Source of the DNA: Verrucomicrobiaceae bacterium
Lineage (GTDB): Bacteria; Verrucomicrobiota; Verrucomicrobiia; Verrucomicrobiales; Verrucomicrobiaceae
Direction: 5' to 3'
NCBI GenBank assembly: GCA_027490195.1
Contig: JAIXYN010000050.1
Span: forward strand, 1 to 62,775
Length of the DNA stretch: 62,775 nt
Of this stretch, positions 51,642 to 61,485 are shown in pieces; the stretch's first letter is position 1, and every line of letters starts with the position of its first letter. A model generated the notes under the pieces. The model ran no database searches, was not told the origin of the DNA, and was given only the letters and a program-made list of their open reading frames with translations. The position numbers and the translations under genes are program-made.

Positions 51642-52385
51642 CTACTCGCAGAGGCAGCGGCGGAAAAAATCCACCGTCATGCCCAGCGACTGGCGGGCGA
51701 TCTCAGCATCATAGCGCAGGCCTTCATCGCGCAAAAAGGCATGGGCGGCATTGAATTCATGCCAGGTGAAGTTCACACCAGCAGCGGTAAGCGTCTGGTA
51801 GATCATGGCACGCCCCTCGACGGGCACATGCGGATCTTGCCGGCCAAACACCAGCATCAGCTCTCCTTTGATGTCTGCCGCGCGCGCGAGCGAATCATCG
51901 TTCATGCCTGCACCGAGGCTGCGCTTGTGCAGATCCGTGGGGTAAAAGCACGTGGCAGCAGCCACATCCGGCTGCAAGGCCGCACGATAGGTCAGATGCC
52001 CGCCGATGCATGGGCCAAACGAACCCAGCTTGCCGGTGCAGTCTGCATGAGATTTCAGGTAGTCGAGCACCGCACGATTATCTGCATCGTAGGCTGCCAC
52101 CGGTTTCTCAGTCTTCAGTTTGTTGCCCACATCTGAGCCCGCTTGATCGTAAGCCAGCACCGTTCCTGCTGGCAGATACTCATGGTAAATCTCCGGCAGC
52201 GCCACGATGAAGCCATGCCCGGCCAGATACGCGGCGGTGCGGCAGATAGGCCCGGTGTTTTGGAAAATCTCCGAGTGAAACAGCAGCCCGGGGAAACGAC
52301 CCGCCGCTGCAGGACGCAGCACGAGCGTGCGCATGGGACCGGTAGGTGTGTTGAGTTCGACGATTTCAGGTTCGCGGAGAGTCAT
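51642..52385 (-). CDS. Dienelactone hydrolase family protein
   Basis: The 247-residue alpha/beta hydrolase has a Cys nucleophile in GSFGPCIGGHLTY, with RQDPHVPVEGR (Asp) and AAHAFLRDEG (His) completing the triad. Related enzymes open lactones in aromatic degradation. It lies between the ABC exporter (convergent) and the cyclase gene. Confidence 0.88.
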   Translation of the reverse strand: MTLREPEIVELNTPTGPMRTLVLRPAAAGRFPGLLFHSEIFQNTGPICRTAAYLAGHGFIVALPEIYHEYLPAGTVLAYDQAGSDVGNKLKTEKPVAAYDADNRAVLDYLKSHADCTGKLGSFGPCIGGHLTYRAALQPDVAAATCFYPTDLHKRSLGAGMNDDSLARAADIKGELMLVFGRQDPHVPVEGRAMIYQTLTAAGVNFTWHEFNAAHAFLRDEGLRYDAEIARQSLGMTVDFFRRCLCE

Positions 52386-52413
52386 GGGACAGAATAAGGC
52401 TAAATCGTTGGGA

Positions 52414-53244
52414 TCAACGGTGGTCAGGCATCCAAGCCACGATACGCAGCGGGCCGCCGCTGCCTTCTTTGATTTTCATGGGCAGTGCGATCACATAGAT
52501 GCCCGTGGCCGGGAGTTTGTCGAGGTCGGCCACGTTTTCAAAAGCGGGAATGTTCAGCTCCAGCAGAGCGCGGTGGGTTTCAAACAGCGTGGACTGACCA
52601 TGATCAATGCTGGCCGTATCCAGGCCCACGGCCTTGATTTCGCGGGCCGTGATAAGCCAGCGCGCGGCGTCCGGGTGCAGACCCGGAAAATGCAACTGGG
52701 CCACGGCTTCAGCACCGCGCTGCTCTGTGCCCAGGTACTTCTTCGCGTCTGGCCAGTAACGGCCGTAGCCAGTGTGCAGCAGGACGATGCAGCCCTTCGG
52801 CATACGACCGTGATTATTTTCCCAGGCTTCAAAATCGCCCACCGTCACGCGGTAGTCCGCATCGGCAGATGCCTTTTCAGATACGTCCACCACCACCGCC
52901 GTGCCCATCAGTTGCTCAATGGGAAGCTGGTCCACCGTCTTGCCCTTCTCTGCAAAATGGATGGGCGCATCAATGTGAGTGCCACCGTGCTCCGAGGCAC
53001 GATAACGATTGGCCGCATAAAAATAGCCCTTCGGCGTCATGGCCCGCGACTCAACCTCCAGTTGGAATCTTTGCGCCGTCGGCCAGTACAGGGTATCTGC
53101 CGCAAACTCATGCGTAAGATCAATCCATGTACCGCCAGCAAAAGGCAGCATGGCACCGACTGGCGGCGCAGCCACAGCCAGATTCAGGACCCAGCCAAGG
53201 CAAACCACACACAACAGACTGAGGGGAGCGAGGAGTGTTTTCAT
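52414..53244 (-). CDS. Exported cyclase-family (kynurenine-formamidase-like) protein
   Basis: From the ATG at 53244 the product is 276 residues with a signal peptide. It contains IDLTHEFAADTLYWP and HGGTHIDAPIHF, the metal-binding motif, later VLLHTGYGRYWPDAKKYLG and AVGLDTASIDHG. The 28-bp gap to the dienelactone hydrolase gene suggests one transcript. The substrate is unknown. Confidence 0.86.
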   Translation of the reverse strand: MKTLLAPLSLLCVVCLGWVLNLAVAAPPVGAMLPFAGGTWIDLTHEFAADTLYWPTAQRFQLEVESRAMTPKGYFYAANRYRASEHGGTHIDAPIHFAEKGKTVDQLPIEQLMGTAVVVDVSEKASADADYRVTVGDFEAWENNHGRMPKGCIVLLHTGYGRYWPDAKKYLGTEQRGAEAVAQLHFPGLHPDAARWLITAREIKAVGLDTASIDHGQSTLFETHRALLELNIPAFENVADLDKLPATGIYVIALPMKIKEGSGGPLRIVAWMPDHR

Positions 53245-53367
53245 GCGCCCCAGTTCTAGCCGGATGCAGTGTCTTTTCCACGAAGGATTACGTTGCTTTG
53301 CCAAACAGCCGCACTGCTTCCCTGCTCCGTTCTTGCCAGTGCGAAGGGAGGGCGCTAAGTGGGCATA

Positions 53368-54252
53368 ATGACCTCACCCATTTCTCCCCGCCTTGCCGGC
53401 ATGCTGCATGGCAGCTTCATCGCTGAATCCATCTCGCTCGGCGTGCACTGGATTTACGATCCCGCACTGATCCTTAAAAAGCATGGCCGCGTAACAGACT
53501 ACCTCGCGCCGGGCACAGACTCCTACCACCCCCATAAGCAGGCCGGTGACCAAGGCCATGCGGGAGATCAGGCCCTGCGGTTGCTGTCGTTTTTGCAACG
53601 CGAACGCAACTGGGACGCGACCGCCTTCCTCGCCGACTGGCAGGCCATGTGGCCAACCTACAATGACTACGTGGACAAGGCCACCAAAGGCACACTCGCC
53701 AATCTCCAGGCTGGTGCTACCGCCGCCACGAGCGGTGTTCCTTCGGACGAACTCGCTGGACCTGCCCGCATCGCGCCCATCATGGCGTTTTTCGCTGACA
53801 AGCCCGAGTCCGAAGCCGTCGCGGCGGTGATCGAGCAAACGGTGATGACGCATCGCTCGCCAGAAGCCGTCGAATGCGCCGAATTCCTCGCCCGTGCCAC
53901 GCATCGCCTGATCCAGGGCGGCGAACTGCAAAGCGTCATCAAAGAAACCGCGCCCGCATGGGCATTAAAAGCCGCCGAGGCCGCTACCGATAGCGATGCC
54001 ATCGGCCAACTTGGCCGCGCCTGCCCCATCCCGCAGGCACTGCCAGCGGTGCTTTGGCTCGTTCAGCATCACGGCCAGGACTTCGCCACAGCGACTATCG
54101 AAAATGCCATGGCTGGCGGTGACAACTGCGCCCGCGCTTTGGCTCTAGGCATGCTGCTAGGCGCAGCGCATGGGGTTGAAGCGATACCTGCAGCTTGGCG
54201 CGAAGGCTTGCTCGCCAAGCCGCTGCTGGAAGGCTTTCTAGCGGGGCGCTGA
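53368..54252 (+). CDS. ADP-ribosylglycohydrolase family protein
   Basis: The product from the ATG at 53368 is 294 residues of the DraG/ARH type. It has GMLHGSFIAESISLGVHWIY near the N-terminus, QGHAGDQALRLL, and AMAGGDNCARALALGMLLGA at the end, the two-metal site motifs. It would remove ADP-ribose or act on related compounds. Confidence 0.85.
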   Translation: MTSPISPRLAGMLHGSFIAESISLGVHWIYDPALILKKHGRVTDYLAPGTDSYHPHKQAGDQGHAGDQALRLLSFLQRERNWDATAFLADWQAMWPTYNDYVDKATKGTLANLQAGATAATSGVPSDELAGPARIAPIMAFFADKPESEAVAAVIEQTVMTHRSPEAVECAEFLARATHRLIQGGELQSVIKETAPAWALKAAEAATDSDAIGQLGRACPIPQALPAVLWLVQHHGQDFATATIENAMAGGDNCARALALGMLLGAAHGVEAIPAAWREGLLAKPLLEGFLAGR

Positions 54253-54404
54253 GCGATCCAGACGGCCACCATGCAGGACGTGCCTTCAGCAGGCAGTTGA
54301 ATCTCGGCCGGGATAAGGCTTTTATTCTCGCCTAGAAAGACAGCTGCTTTCCAAAGCACGCCTGCGTGCATCAATTTTTGCCTCGTTTTGTCCCTCAACG
54401 GCTG
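54253..54404 (-). pseudogene. Truncated CYTH-domain relic
   Basis: On the minus strand, codons read QPLRDKTRQKLMHAGVLWKA, then ENKSLIPAEIQLPAEGTS, which align with the CYTH protein at 58209-58682 (QPLIDKTRHHVVHAGMLWEV, then NDGLIVAEIELPAEDSP). Only about 50 residues remain, with no N-terminal ExExK motif. It fills part of the spacer 54253-54598. Confidence 0.6.
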
Positions 54405-54598
54405 GCACGATGGCATATCATTGCACCAACTGGCAGGAATGGACGCAATGGAATTGTAGCGGAGCTCACCTGCCCCCAGAAGCCTGCAAGCCATTCTGAG
54501 CAGGATAAAAGCATCCCCAGTATTAGTTCGTCCCAAGCAGGAGACTCGCTTGCTTCTGTTGAAAACATGAGTTTTGTCTCATGATACTACAGATTTTT

Positions 54599-55804
54599 AT
54601 GAAATTATTTCTCTTAGCCCTATTGGGGTGTTTTTCCGCACCTTCGCTTATTGCAAGCGATCACATAGACGGCCCCGTCACGACCAAGCATGGCGTGAGT
54701 GATCTGACGGATCTCTACGCCTTTCCTAGTCCTTCAAACCCTGGCCACTGGACACTGATTTTAAACCTCTATCCACTGGCTCAGAAACAAAGCCACTTTT
54801 CCTCCAAGGTGGAGTACTCGTTCACCCTGCGGGAGGCAGAAATAGTGCCGGATGGCGCGCGTCAATTAAAGGTGAGCATTAAAAGCAGCGGCGAAAAAAC
54901 CATCACCTGCCGATTCGTCACACCGCATGACCATGCCAACCACACCGCCACCTGCGATGCTGGCAACGGAATGAAGCGAACCGTGGAGTTCAATGCCATC
55001 GACACGAAGCCAGATTCAAGCGGCCTGCTGTTTTTCCATGGACGCCGTTCGGAAGCGTTTTTTTTCAACGCTGGATGGGCCGGCAGTTTGATAAACAAGG
55101 GCAAGATCAGTCCGCCCGCAAAAGCCAACACTTTGAGCAGCACCAACGTTCTGAGCCTAGTCGTGGAACTGGATTTGAATGCCTTGTTTGGTAAAAAAGT
55201 AAGCCTCGTCGCATTGACGGCGCAGAGCGTGAGCGTGGATGAATGCACTGGTCAAAGACAGCCAATGGACCGTATCGGCCGCCCGGAGGTGACCAACATC
55301 CTCCTCCCTGCCCGCAAAGGGGAGCCAGAGCTTCGTGATTCATACAACCAAGAAAACCCCTTCCACTTGCAGCAGGCCCATGCGGCAGCCTATCGCGGAC
55401 GCATGACCCGCAACCTGGCCTTCTACGACATGAGCGATGGAACTGCGGACTGGAGTGTAGCGCAAAGAGCAGCTTTGGTGGAGATGTTGCTGGACGACTG
55501 TCTGCTGATCAATGCCGCCAAGTCGGCATCCCGTGCAAAGAGTCGCGGGTATTTCAGCATCGAGACGGATGTGCTCAAGGGCATAAATTCTGAATCACCT
55601 GGAGGAAGGGCATTGACGGATGATTTCATGGATCAGCTCTACACATACATGATCAATCGAAACACCGGCAAGGCGATCTCAGACGGCGTCAATGCTCCAT
55701 CACGCGCAGTGTCAGATTCCTTTCCCTATCTCGCCGCACCGGACACCAGCATACGGGCCTGGATCAAGGCCATAATCGGTCGGCTTGTCACCGGCTCGCG
55801 CTGA
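54599..55804 (+). CDS. Secreted DUF4331 protein
   Basis: The product from the ATG at 54599 is 401 residues with a signal peptide (LFLLALLGCFSAPSLIAS). DUF4331 features are SDHIDGP, VSDLTDLYAFPSPSNPGHWT, HFSSKVEYSFTL and a second domain with RIGRPEVTNILLP. The family is secreted and of unknown function. Confidence 0.85.
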   Translation: MKLFLLALLGCFSAPSLIASDHIDGPVTTKHGVSDLTDLYAFPSPSNPGHWTLILNLYPLAQKQSHFSSKVEYSFTLREAEIVPDGARQLKVSIKSSGEKTITCRFVTPHDHANHTATCDAGNGMKRTVEFNAIDTKPDSSGLLFFHGRRSEAFFFNAGWAGSLINKGKISPPAKANTLSSTNVLSLVVELDLNALFGKKVSLVALTAQSVSVDECTGQRQPMDRIGRPEVTNILLPARKGEPELRDSYNQENPFHLQQAHAAAYRGRMTRNLAFYDMSDGTADWSVAQRAALVEMLLDDCLLINAAKSASRAKSRGYFSIETDVLKGINSESPGGRALTDDFMDQLYTYMINRNTGKAISDGVNAPSRAVSDSFPYLAAPDTSIRAWIKAIIGRLVTGSR

Positions 55805-55838
55805 TGTTTTTGGCAAGCATCACAAACTTTCAATAGTA

Positions 55839-56079
55839 ACCCACCTCAAAATGAGTGGGTGGCGCGCCCCCGTTGATCGACCACGGCAAGGTTGGAGGAC
55901 CTTTTTCAGCGCCTGCGCCGCGACGGCCCCGGGTTTTCGGACCCGACGCAGAGATTTTCGACCAGCCCAAGGTGCCGCGGCGATCACGGCTGCCCCCTTT
56001 CCATTCGCCTCCGTGATCGATGCGCGCAAAAAACCGCGCATCACGCATTTGCAAAAGTAGCCTTTCGCAAAATGAAAGC
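55839..56079. repeat. 241-bp element bounded by hairpins
   Basis: The left hairpin is ACCCACCTC-AAAAT-GAGTGGGT (55839-55860); the right is CTTTC-GCAAAAT-GAAAG (56062-56078), preceded by GTAG. Between them the minus strand has an open frame with the basic stretch GRKSLRRVRKPGAVAAQALK, whose status is unclear. It looks like a REP or IS200-like non-autonomous repeat. Confidence 0.5.
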
Positions 56080-56119
56080 GTGATACGCGGCAATCTATTC
56101 AGCCAGGAGCTAGGTAAGA

Positions 56120-57961
56120 TCAGAGGCTTTTCAGATACTCCAGCAACTGCATGCGCTCTTCGTTGTTGAGTCTGCTGGTGCCATAATCATGCCCCTTGTT
56201 GGAGTTGCCTTTTCGTGTGGCGTCGAATGTTTTGGTTTCCGCGTTGGGCGTTGTCACAAAACCCACTTTAACAGGATCAAACTCACGATTGCCCAGAGCG
56301 AAGGTTTTAGGGCGCTCGGCTTCTGGAAGAAGCAGATCATACAAGGTGGGCACAGAGCCGTTGTGCAGAAATGGTCCGGTGGCCCAGATGCCATCCAATG
56401 GCCTAGCACGATAAACGAGCGGAATATTCTTATTGGCTTTGGCGTTCATATAAACCTTCCGTTTAGGAGCGGTGGCGGCACTTGCTGCATTGGCAGCGTC
56501 GGCAGCACTTTCGGGCATCAGGTCATTGAGATCACCATAGGTGTCCAGACCATTCCCCTGAAGATGCACCTTGGTGCCCGTATCGTCCGAGAGCTTTTTG
56601 TCTGTTACCTTGCCGATAAGCGTCCGCACCACCGTGTCTTCGGTGAACACTCGCACTGCCTCAACACTTTTATATTTTTCGAAGATAGTGAAAAGCTTGC
56701 GCTGACCAGCCAGGGCACCGGAGTTTGCGTAGCTGTCGCGGATCAAAACGGCAGCCCTACGGTCCGTATGCACCCCTTCTTCTTCGGCTGTATCTTCCAA
56801 TGGAGTCAGGTGGGATTTGAAGGTTTTGACGAACGGAAGCCAGGAGAAAGGAGGGATCCACGACCAAGCATTGATCTTCGTGTGACAGTGGTCACAGCGC
56901 AGATTCTTGAAAATAGCAGCCCCGGCTTTAACCTTTTGATGGTCGAGATTGCCAAGGATGTTTTCCGGCCAGCTCGGGGGCTTCAGCCCGTGCAGTGATT
57001 TTTCAATCTTGTTGAGGTTTTTAAAATTCACACTGGAGGCATAGCCATGAGGCAGAGGCTTTACATGCGATTGAATTTCACCAAAGACTCCGACCACCTC
57101 GCCAACATTTCGAGCGAGCGAGCCAATAAATCCGTTTTTAGCGTTCCCTGTCCATTGCACGACGTCGGCCCGAACCGTGTTCCAAAGGAACGGATAACTC
57201 ACGGGTGCCGAGGGATGAATGCGATCTGAAGATCCGACTGCTACCAACGAGTTGTTAAAAATACGACCGAAGGCATCCATGCGGGCAAAGCCATAAGGCA
57301 CGGGTGTATAATTCATGGCGACATATGACTTTTGAGTTACCGCCGTCTTGCGTAATTCGGCTTTCAAAAGTTGGCGTTTTTCAGCGGTATTGTCATCGCC
57401 CAGCACCTTGGTGGCAAAGCGGCTGAATTTTGCATCATTCGTGGCCGTGGCCACGACGGCGTCCTTGACCGCGACAATCAAGGCATCCATGTCGGCCAGC
57501 GTCGGTCCGCCGTCAATCAGCATACCATTGCCATTGTAATTGATCTGAGCCGTATGGCATGCGGCGCAGGTAAAGCCGATCGAACGCGTGTCTTTGCCAA
57601 GTCCTGGCGGCAAGAATGGGCTGGGGTCGGCAACGAACCCAATCGGCAAGTGGTCGGGATTGGCCTCCGTAGTCGGACGCGGGATACAACGGAGCTTTTC
57701 CATGAACTCCGCACTGTTCAGAGGTTCCTGATTACCTGCTTGTTCGAGTGCAGTGAAAAAGGCGTAAGGCATGAATTTAGAGCCTTGTGTCGTGGAGTGG
57801 AACCAATCGCTTTCCCACTTCGTCCACCCCTGTGAGAGTCTTTTCACGGAAGTCACCGGCTTGAATGGCGGGGCTTGTTCAGCCTGCACATTTACGACAA
57901 ATGAGGAGGCCGGCAAAGCACTCATCAATAAAAACTGCTTCCAAAAATATGTTAATTTCAT
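56120..57961 (-). CDS. Diheme cytochrome-c-peroxidase-like (RoxA-like) protein
   Basis: The 613-residue protein has a signal peptide and two c-type heme sites, CAACH (near 138) and CDHCH (near 343). It shows the RoxA-like NSLVAVGSSDRIHPSAPVSY region, FMPYAFFTALEQAGN near the N-terminus and DGIWATGPFLHNGSVPTLYD at the end. RoxA and LatA relatives cleave rubber or act as peroxidases; the substrate here is unknown. Confidence 0.83.
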   Translation of the reverse strand: MKLTYFWKQFLLMSALPASSFVVNVQAEQAPPFKPVTSVKRLSQGWTKWESDWFHSTTQGSKFMPYAFFTALEQAGNQEPLNSAEFMEKLRCIPRPTTEANPDHLPIGFVADPSPFLPPGLGKDTRSIGFTCAACHTAQINYNGNGMLIDGGPTLADMDALIVAVKDAVVATATNDAKFSRFATKVLGDDNTAEKRQLLKAELRKTAVTQKSYVAMNYTPVPYGFARMDAFGRIFNNSLVAVGSSDRIHPSAPVSYPFLWNTVRADVVQWTGNAKNGFIGSLARNVGEVVGVFGEIQSHVKPLPHGYASSVNFKNLNKIEKSLHGLKPPSWPENILGNLDHQKVKAGAAIFKNLRCDHCHTKINAWSWIPPFSWLPFVKTFKSHLTPLEDTAEEEGVHTDRRAAVLIRDSYANSGALAGQRKLFTIFEKYKSVEAVRVFTEDTVVRTLIGKVTDKKLSDDTGTKVHLQGNGLDTYGDLNDLMPESAADAANAASAATAPKRKVYMNAKANKNIPLVYRARPLDGIWATGPFLHNGSVPTLYDLLLPEAERPKTFALGNREFDPVKVGFVTTPNAETKTFDATRKGNSNKGHDYGTSRLNNEERMQLLEYLKSL

Positions 57962-58208
57962 AGGTGGGATTCCACGAATAGACACTCAGGTTTTTAAAGT
58001 CAAACATTTCACGCTTTTATTTGATTGTTTTACTTAGATTGATCCCAGACGCCGACCTTTGAATCAGGCTCCAATTTCGTAACAATCGATTGAACTTTGT
58101 TCGTGAAAGTCCTGTAAACCGGTACCATCCTCAATAAACGTCACAACTGTCATTAGACCGTGGGCACAACCATCGCGCAGAACACGAACCGCCTTGCTGA
58201 CGGGAAGG

Positions 58209-58682
58209 TTAGTCCCCTTTTTTCCACTCACTGAACGGCAGGGCGCAGAGGTTGGAGTTCGTGTAACGCATGTCGTGACTGACCTCTTCGCCGATCCACT
58301 CGGGCAATTCAAACGGTGAGTCTTCGGCAGGCAGTTCGATCTCGGCCACGATAAGGCCGTCGTTCGCGCCGTGGAAAACATCCACTTCCCACAGCATGCC
58401 TGCATGCACGACATGATGTCGCGTTTTGTCGATCAAGGGCTGATGACACAGCAGCAGCAGATCCCGCGCATGCTCCAGGGCTATGGGAAACTCGATCTCC
58501 GTGCGAGTGATGCCGGTGCGGCGGCTCTTCACCGTCATGAAAGCATCTTCATCGACAAGGCGCACACGCACCGTGCGGTCGGGATCGCGTGACAAATACC
58601 CCTGCGCCATGCGACGGCCCAGGCCGGTGGGGTGCCACTGGGCTGGCTTGAGGAGGTATTTGCGCTCGATCTCGGTGCCCAT
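58209..58682 (-). CDS. CYTH domain protein
   Basis: The 157-residue protein from the ATG at 58682 begins MGTEIERKYLLKPAQWHPTG with the ExExK motif, followed by RVRLVDEDAFMTVKSRRTG and EIELPAEDSPFELPEWIGEE, the basic-acidic tunnel of inorganic triphosphatases or class IV cyclases. It ends KKGD. The relic at 54253-54404 is a copy of its middle. It lies 8 bp after the ROK gene in the same direction. Confidence 0.88.
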   Translation of the reverse strand: MGTEIERKYLLKPAQWHPTGLGRRMAQGYLSRDPDRTVRVRLVDEDAFMTVKSRRTGITRTEIEFPIALEHARDLLLLCHQPLIDKTRHHVVHAGMLWEVDVFHGANDGLIVAEIELPAEDSPFELPEWIGEEVSHDMRYTNSNLCALPFSEWKKGD

Positions 58683-58690
58683 GGGGTAAA

Positions 58691-59746
58691 TCAATCCTTG
58701 GAAGAATAGAGCGCCACGAGTGCCGCTCCGATGGATTGAGAAAGCTCTCCAAGAGTCGCTGGCACGATTTTAAGCTCCGCACGCTGTTTCGGGAAGAGGT
58801 AGGGCAGCGCTGCGGCGCGGATGCCACCGAGGTAGCGCTCGCGGAACTCGGGCGTCGTGCTTTCGGGATCCACCAGACCACCGCCAATAACGACAATGCC
58901 GGGGTCCAGAGTCATCGACAAATTCGCCACATGAATGCCAAGGGCACGCGCCTGGATGTCGAAGATCTCAAGCGCAAGGGGATCGCCTTTTTGCGCACGG
59001 CCACGCAGGGAGAAGCCTTTGCTCTTCAGCGTTTCGTTGCTGGAGTTGAGTTCGTGATCCGGATACTTGGGCAGGAAGAACTCCAAGAACTGCGTCAGGC
59101 CGGAGATGGTGGAATAGGCCTCGATGCAGCCCCAGTCGCGACCGCAGCCACAGCGAAACGCGGGCACTTCATCCAGACCATGGCCAAGAAGATGACGCGG
59201 GATGGGCATGTGCCCGCCCTCCATGCCAGCGAGGTGATCGCCGCTCAGAGGCAGACCATTGGCATCAATGTAGGCAGCGCCAAGGCCTGAGCCCGGGGCC
59301 AGAAGAAGCACCGAGGCTTTGGTGTCTCCACGCACACGGGCGGCTTCACCCACGCCGCCGAAGTCGCCATCGTTCCCCACGTAGAGAGGGATCTCGCGGC
59401 CTGCGGCTTTGGCGATCGCCGCCGAGTAATCGGCGTGGAAATTCCAGCCGATGAAGCTGTCCGGCAGATTGGAGGACTTATCGAGGACGCCATAGACCTG
59501 ATAGGGGCCCGGAAGGGCAAGGCCTGCAGCGGCGACGCGGTCCCAGGTGAGGCCATTGTCCTTGAGGAAACCCTCGGCTCCTTCGACCCAGCCGGCGACG
59601 ACGGCAGCCGTTCCATTCTGGGAATTGGTTGAGCTCTGGCGGAGGTGAGTGGAGACGGGTTCACCATTGGCGAAGACGCCGCCGGTCTTAGAAGTGGTGG
59701 CGCCGGAATCGGTGCCGAGAAAGATGTCGCGGGTAGCAGTAGGCAT
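58691..59746 (-). CDS. ROK family sugar kinase
   Basis: From the ATG at 59746 the product is 351 residues. It has DIFLGTDSGATTSKTGGV (phosphate loop), GLALPGPYQVYG, NDGDFGGVGEA, and the ROK zinc motif CGCGRDWGCIEAYST near the middle, with IVVIGGGLVDP. It likely phosphorylates a hexose such as glucose or fructose in the cytoplasm. Confidence 0.9.
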   Translation of the reverse strand: MPTATRDIFLGTDSGATTSKTGGVFANGEPVSTHLRQSSTNSQNGTAAVVAGWVEGAEGFLKDNGLTWDRVAAAGLALPGPYQVYGVLDKSSNLPDSFIGWNFHADYSAAIAKAAGREIPLYVGNDGDFGGVGEAARVRGDTKASVLLLAPGSGLGAAYIDANGLPLSGDHLAGMEGGHMPIPRHLLGHGLDEVPAFRCGCGRDWGCIEAYSTISGLTQFLEFFLPKYPDHELNSSNETLKSKGFSLRGRAQKGDPLALEIFDIQARALGIHVANLSMTLDPGIVVIGGGLVDPESTTPEFRERYLGGIRAAALPYLFPKQRAELKIVPATLGELSQSIGAALVALYSSKD

Positions 59747-59927
59747 ATCGGGCAGCGAACTTGGAGAGCGAATGGCCGGAGGTCGAGAAAAATGCGCGTC
59801 GATGAGCAAGAGACCTCTGCAAATCTTGTTGTAAGCGATCCAACGACAGGCCCTTGCGAACATACCGGGATGCACATTGACAGCCGACCGGGGGCAGACG
59901 ACTGGCAGCGCCTTCTTCCCCTCCATC

Positions 59928-61142
59928 ATGATCACACACGAGCTCGGCCGTCGTCGGTTTTTGCACATGCTTGCAACCAGCCCGGCTCTCGCGGGTGGTC
60001 TGGGTCTGAGCAGTCCTTTCAGCGAAATTTCGCATGCCGAGGAAGACCTCATCGCTGCGGCAGATCAGGCGGTGAACGTGCTCGAATTCGAAGCCGTGGC
60101 GCGCAAGAACCTCCCGCCCTGGCACTACGCCTACCTCGCCACCGGCGTCACGGATGACTCCACGCTGCAAGCCAATCGAGATGCCTTTGCCCGCTATCAA
60201 CTTCGCACACGGCGGCTCGTGGATGTGGCGAAGGTGGACATGTCCGTGAAGCTCTTCGGCACCGAGTGGGAGTCACCCATCATGCTCTCGCCCGTGGGCA
60301 GCCAGCGTGCGTTTCATCCCGAGGCGGAGCTCGCCACGGCACGCGCCGCCGCCGCACAAAAGCACAACTTCATCGTCTCCACGCACTCCTCCACCGGCAT
60401 CGAGGAAGTGAACAAAGTCATGGACCGCCCCGCGTGGTTTCAGCTCTATCCTACGGATGATTGGAACGTCACCCGCGCCGTGGTGAAGCGCGCGGAAAAG
60501 GCCGGATGCCCGGTCATGGTGCTCACGGTCGATTCACAAAACGGCGCGCTGCGGGACACACTCTTCAAAGTCCGCCGCTCCGCTCCGGTGAAGTGCACCG
60601 ACTGCCATGTCGGCGGCTTTACCTACAACAATGTCGCCAGCCGCAGGCCGATGTTTGCCGGGCTCGACCTCTCCAAGGTCACCACGCAGCTCCCGCTAAA
60701 CATGACGTGGGAGGTGCTGCCGCGCCTCAAAGAGCTCACGTCGATGAAACTGCTCATCAAAGGCATCGTCACCAAGGAGGACGCCGCACTCGCGCTGCAG
60801 CACGGCGTGGATGGCATCATCGTCTCCAATCACGGGGGCCGCAGCGAAGACAGCAAACGCGCCAGCATCGACTGCCTGCCCGAGGTCATCGCCGCCGTGA
60901 ATGGCAAGGTGCCCGTGCTCGTGGATGGCGGCTTCCGGCGTGGCACGGACTTCTTCAAAGCCCTCGCCATGGGAGCCAGCGCCGTCTGCATCGGCCGCCC
61001 CTATCTCTGGGCGCTCGCCGCCTTCGGCCAGACCGGAGTCGAAACCGTGCTCACCCTGCTGCGCAAGGAACTGCAAATCGACATGCGGCAGGCCGGTGCG
61101 GCCTCGATTGCGCAGATCACGCGGGAGTTTCTGGTGAGGTGA
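59928..61142 (+). CDS. Exported FMN-dependent alpha-hydroxyacid oxidase
   Basis: The product from the ATG at 59928 is 404 residues with a Tat-like start (GRRRFLHMLATSPALAGGLG). The FMN barrel has PPWHYAYLATGVTDD, PIMLSPVGSQRAFHPEAE, KGIVTKEDA, IIVSNHGGRSEDSK and GASAVCIGRPYLW. Substrates in this family are lactate, glycolate and mandelate. A cofactor-bound FMN enzyme fits Tat export. Confidence 0.88.
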   Translation: MITHELGRRRFLHMLATSPALAGGLGLSSPFSEISHAEEDLIAAADQAVNVLEFEAVARKNLPPWHYAYLATGVTDDSTLQANRDAFARYQLRTRRLVDVAKVDMSVKLFGTEWESPIMLSPVGSQRAFHPEAELATARAAAAQKHNFIVSTHSSTGIEEVNKVMDRPAWFQLYPTDDWNVTRAVVKRAEKAGCPVMVLTVDSQNGALRDTLFKVRRSAPVKCTDCHVGGFTYNNVASRRPMFAGLDLSKVTTQLPLNMTWEVLPRLKELTSMKLLIKGIVTKEDAALALQHGVDGIIVSNHGGRSEDSKRASIDCLPEVIAAVNGKVPVLVDGGFRRGTDFFKALAMGASAVCIGRPYLWALAAFGQTGVETVLTLLRKELQIDMRQAGAASIAQITREFLVR

Positions 61143-61254
61143 AGTTAGCACTCAGCGAGGCCTGTGGTTCGGACAGCGTTGGCAAGGCAGGAACGGTTTT
61201 CACTTCCAATTCCAGACTTGGCATTTCCAAAACGATCCGTTACCATCCAAAATC

Positions 61255-61485
61255 ATGGCCACCCACGAACTCTTTGCGCAAGCCGCGCTGCTTCCATCCG
61301 AAGAGCGGCGTTTTCTGGCGGAAATCATCTGGGAAACGGTGGATGCGGATCTGCCGGCTCAATGGGAAAACGACTCCACCATCACCGCCGAGGTCGAGCG
61401 GCGCTTTGAAGCCTTCAAGGCCGGACGTGAGCGGGGCCTGAGCCACGACGAAGTGTTTGCTACGGCCAAGGCACTCGTGGCATGA
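61255..61485 (+). CDS. Putative addiction-module antitoxin component
   Basis: The 76-residue protein reads ATHELFAQAALLPSEERRFL, then AEIIWETVDADLPAQWENDS, TAEVERRFEAFKAGRERG and LSHDEVFATAKALVA. This matches the short putative addiction-module component family usually paired with RelE/ParE toxins. Its stop TGA overlaps the start of the toxin frame (ATGA). Confidence 0.82.
   Translation: MATHELFAQAALLPSEERRFLAEIIWETVDADLPAQWENDSTITAEVERRFEAFKAGRERGLSHDEVFATAKALVA

Noticed and set aside
60461..61441. A 326-residue plus-strand frame
   Set aside because: It lies in another frame of the FMN oxidase gene and runs through its end; its Arg/Pro/His-rich sequence is typical of a shadow.
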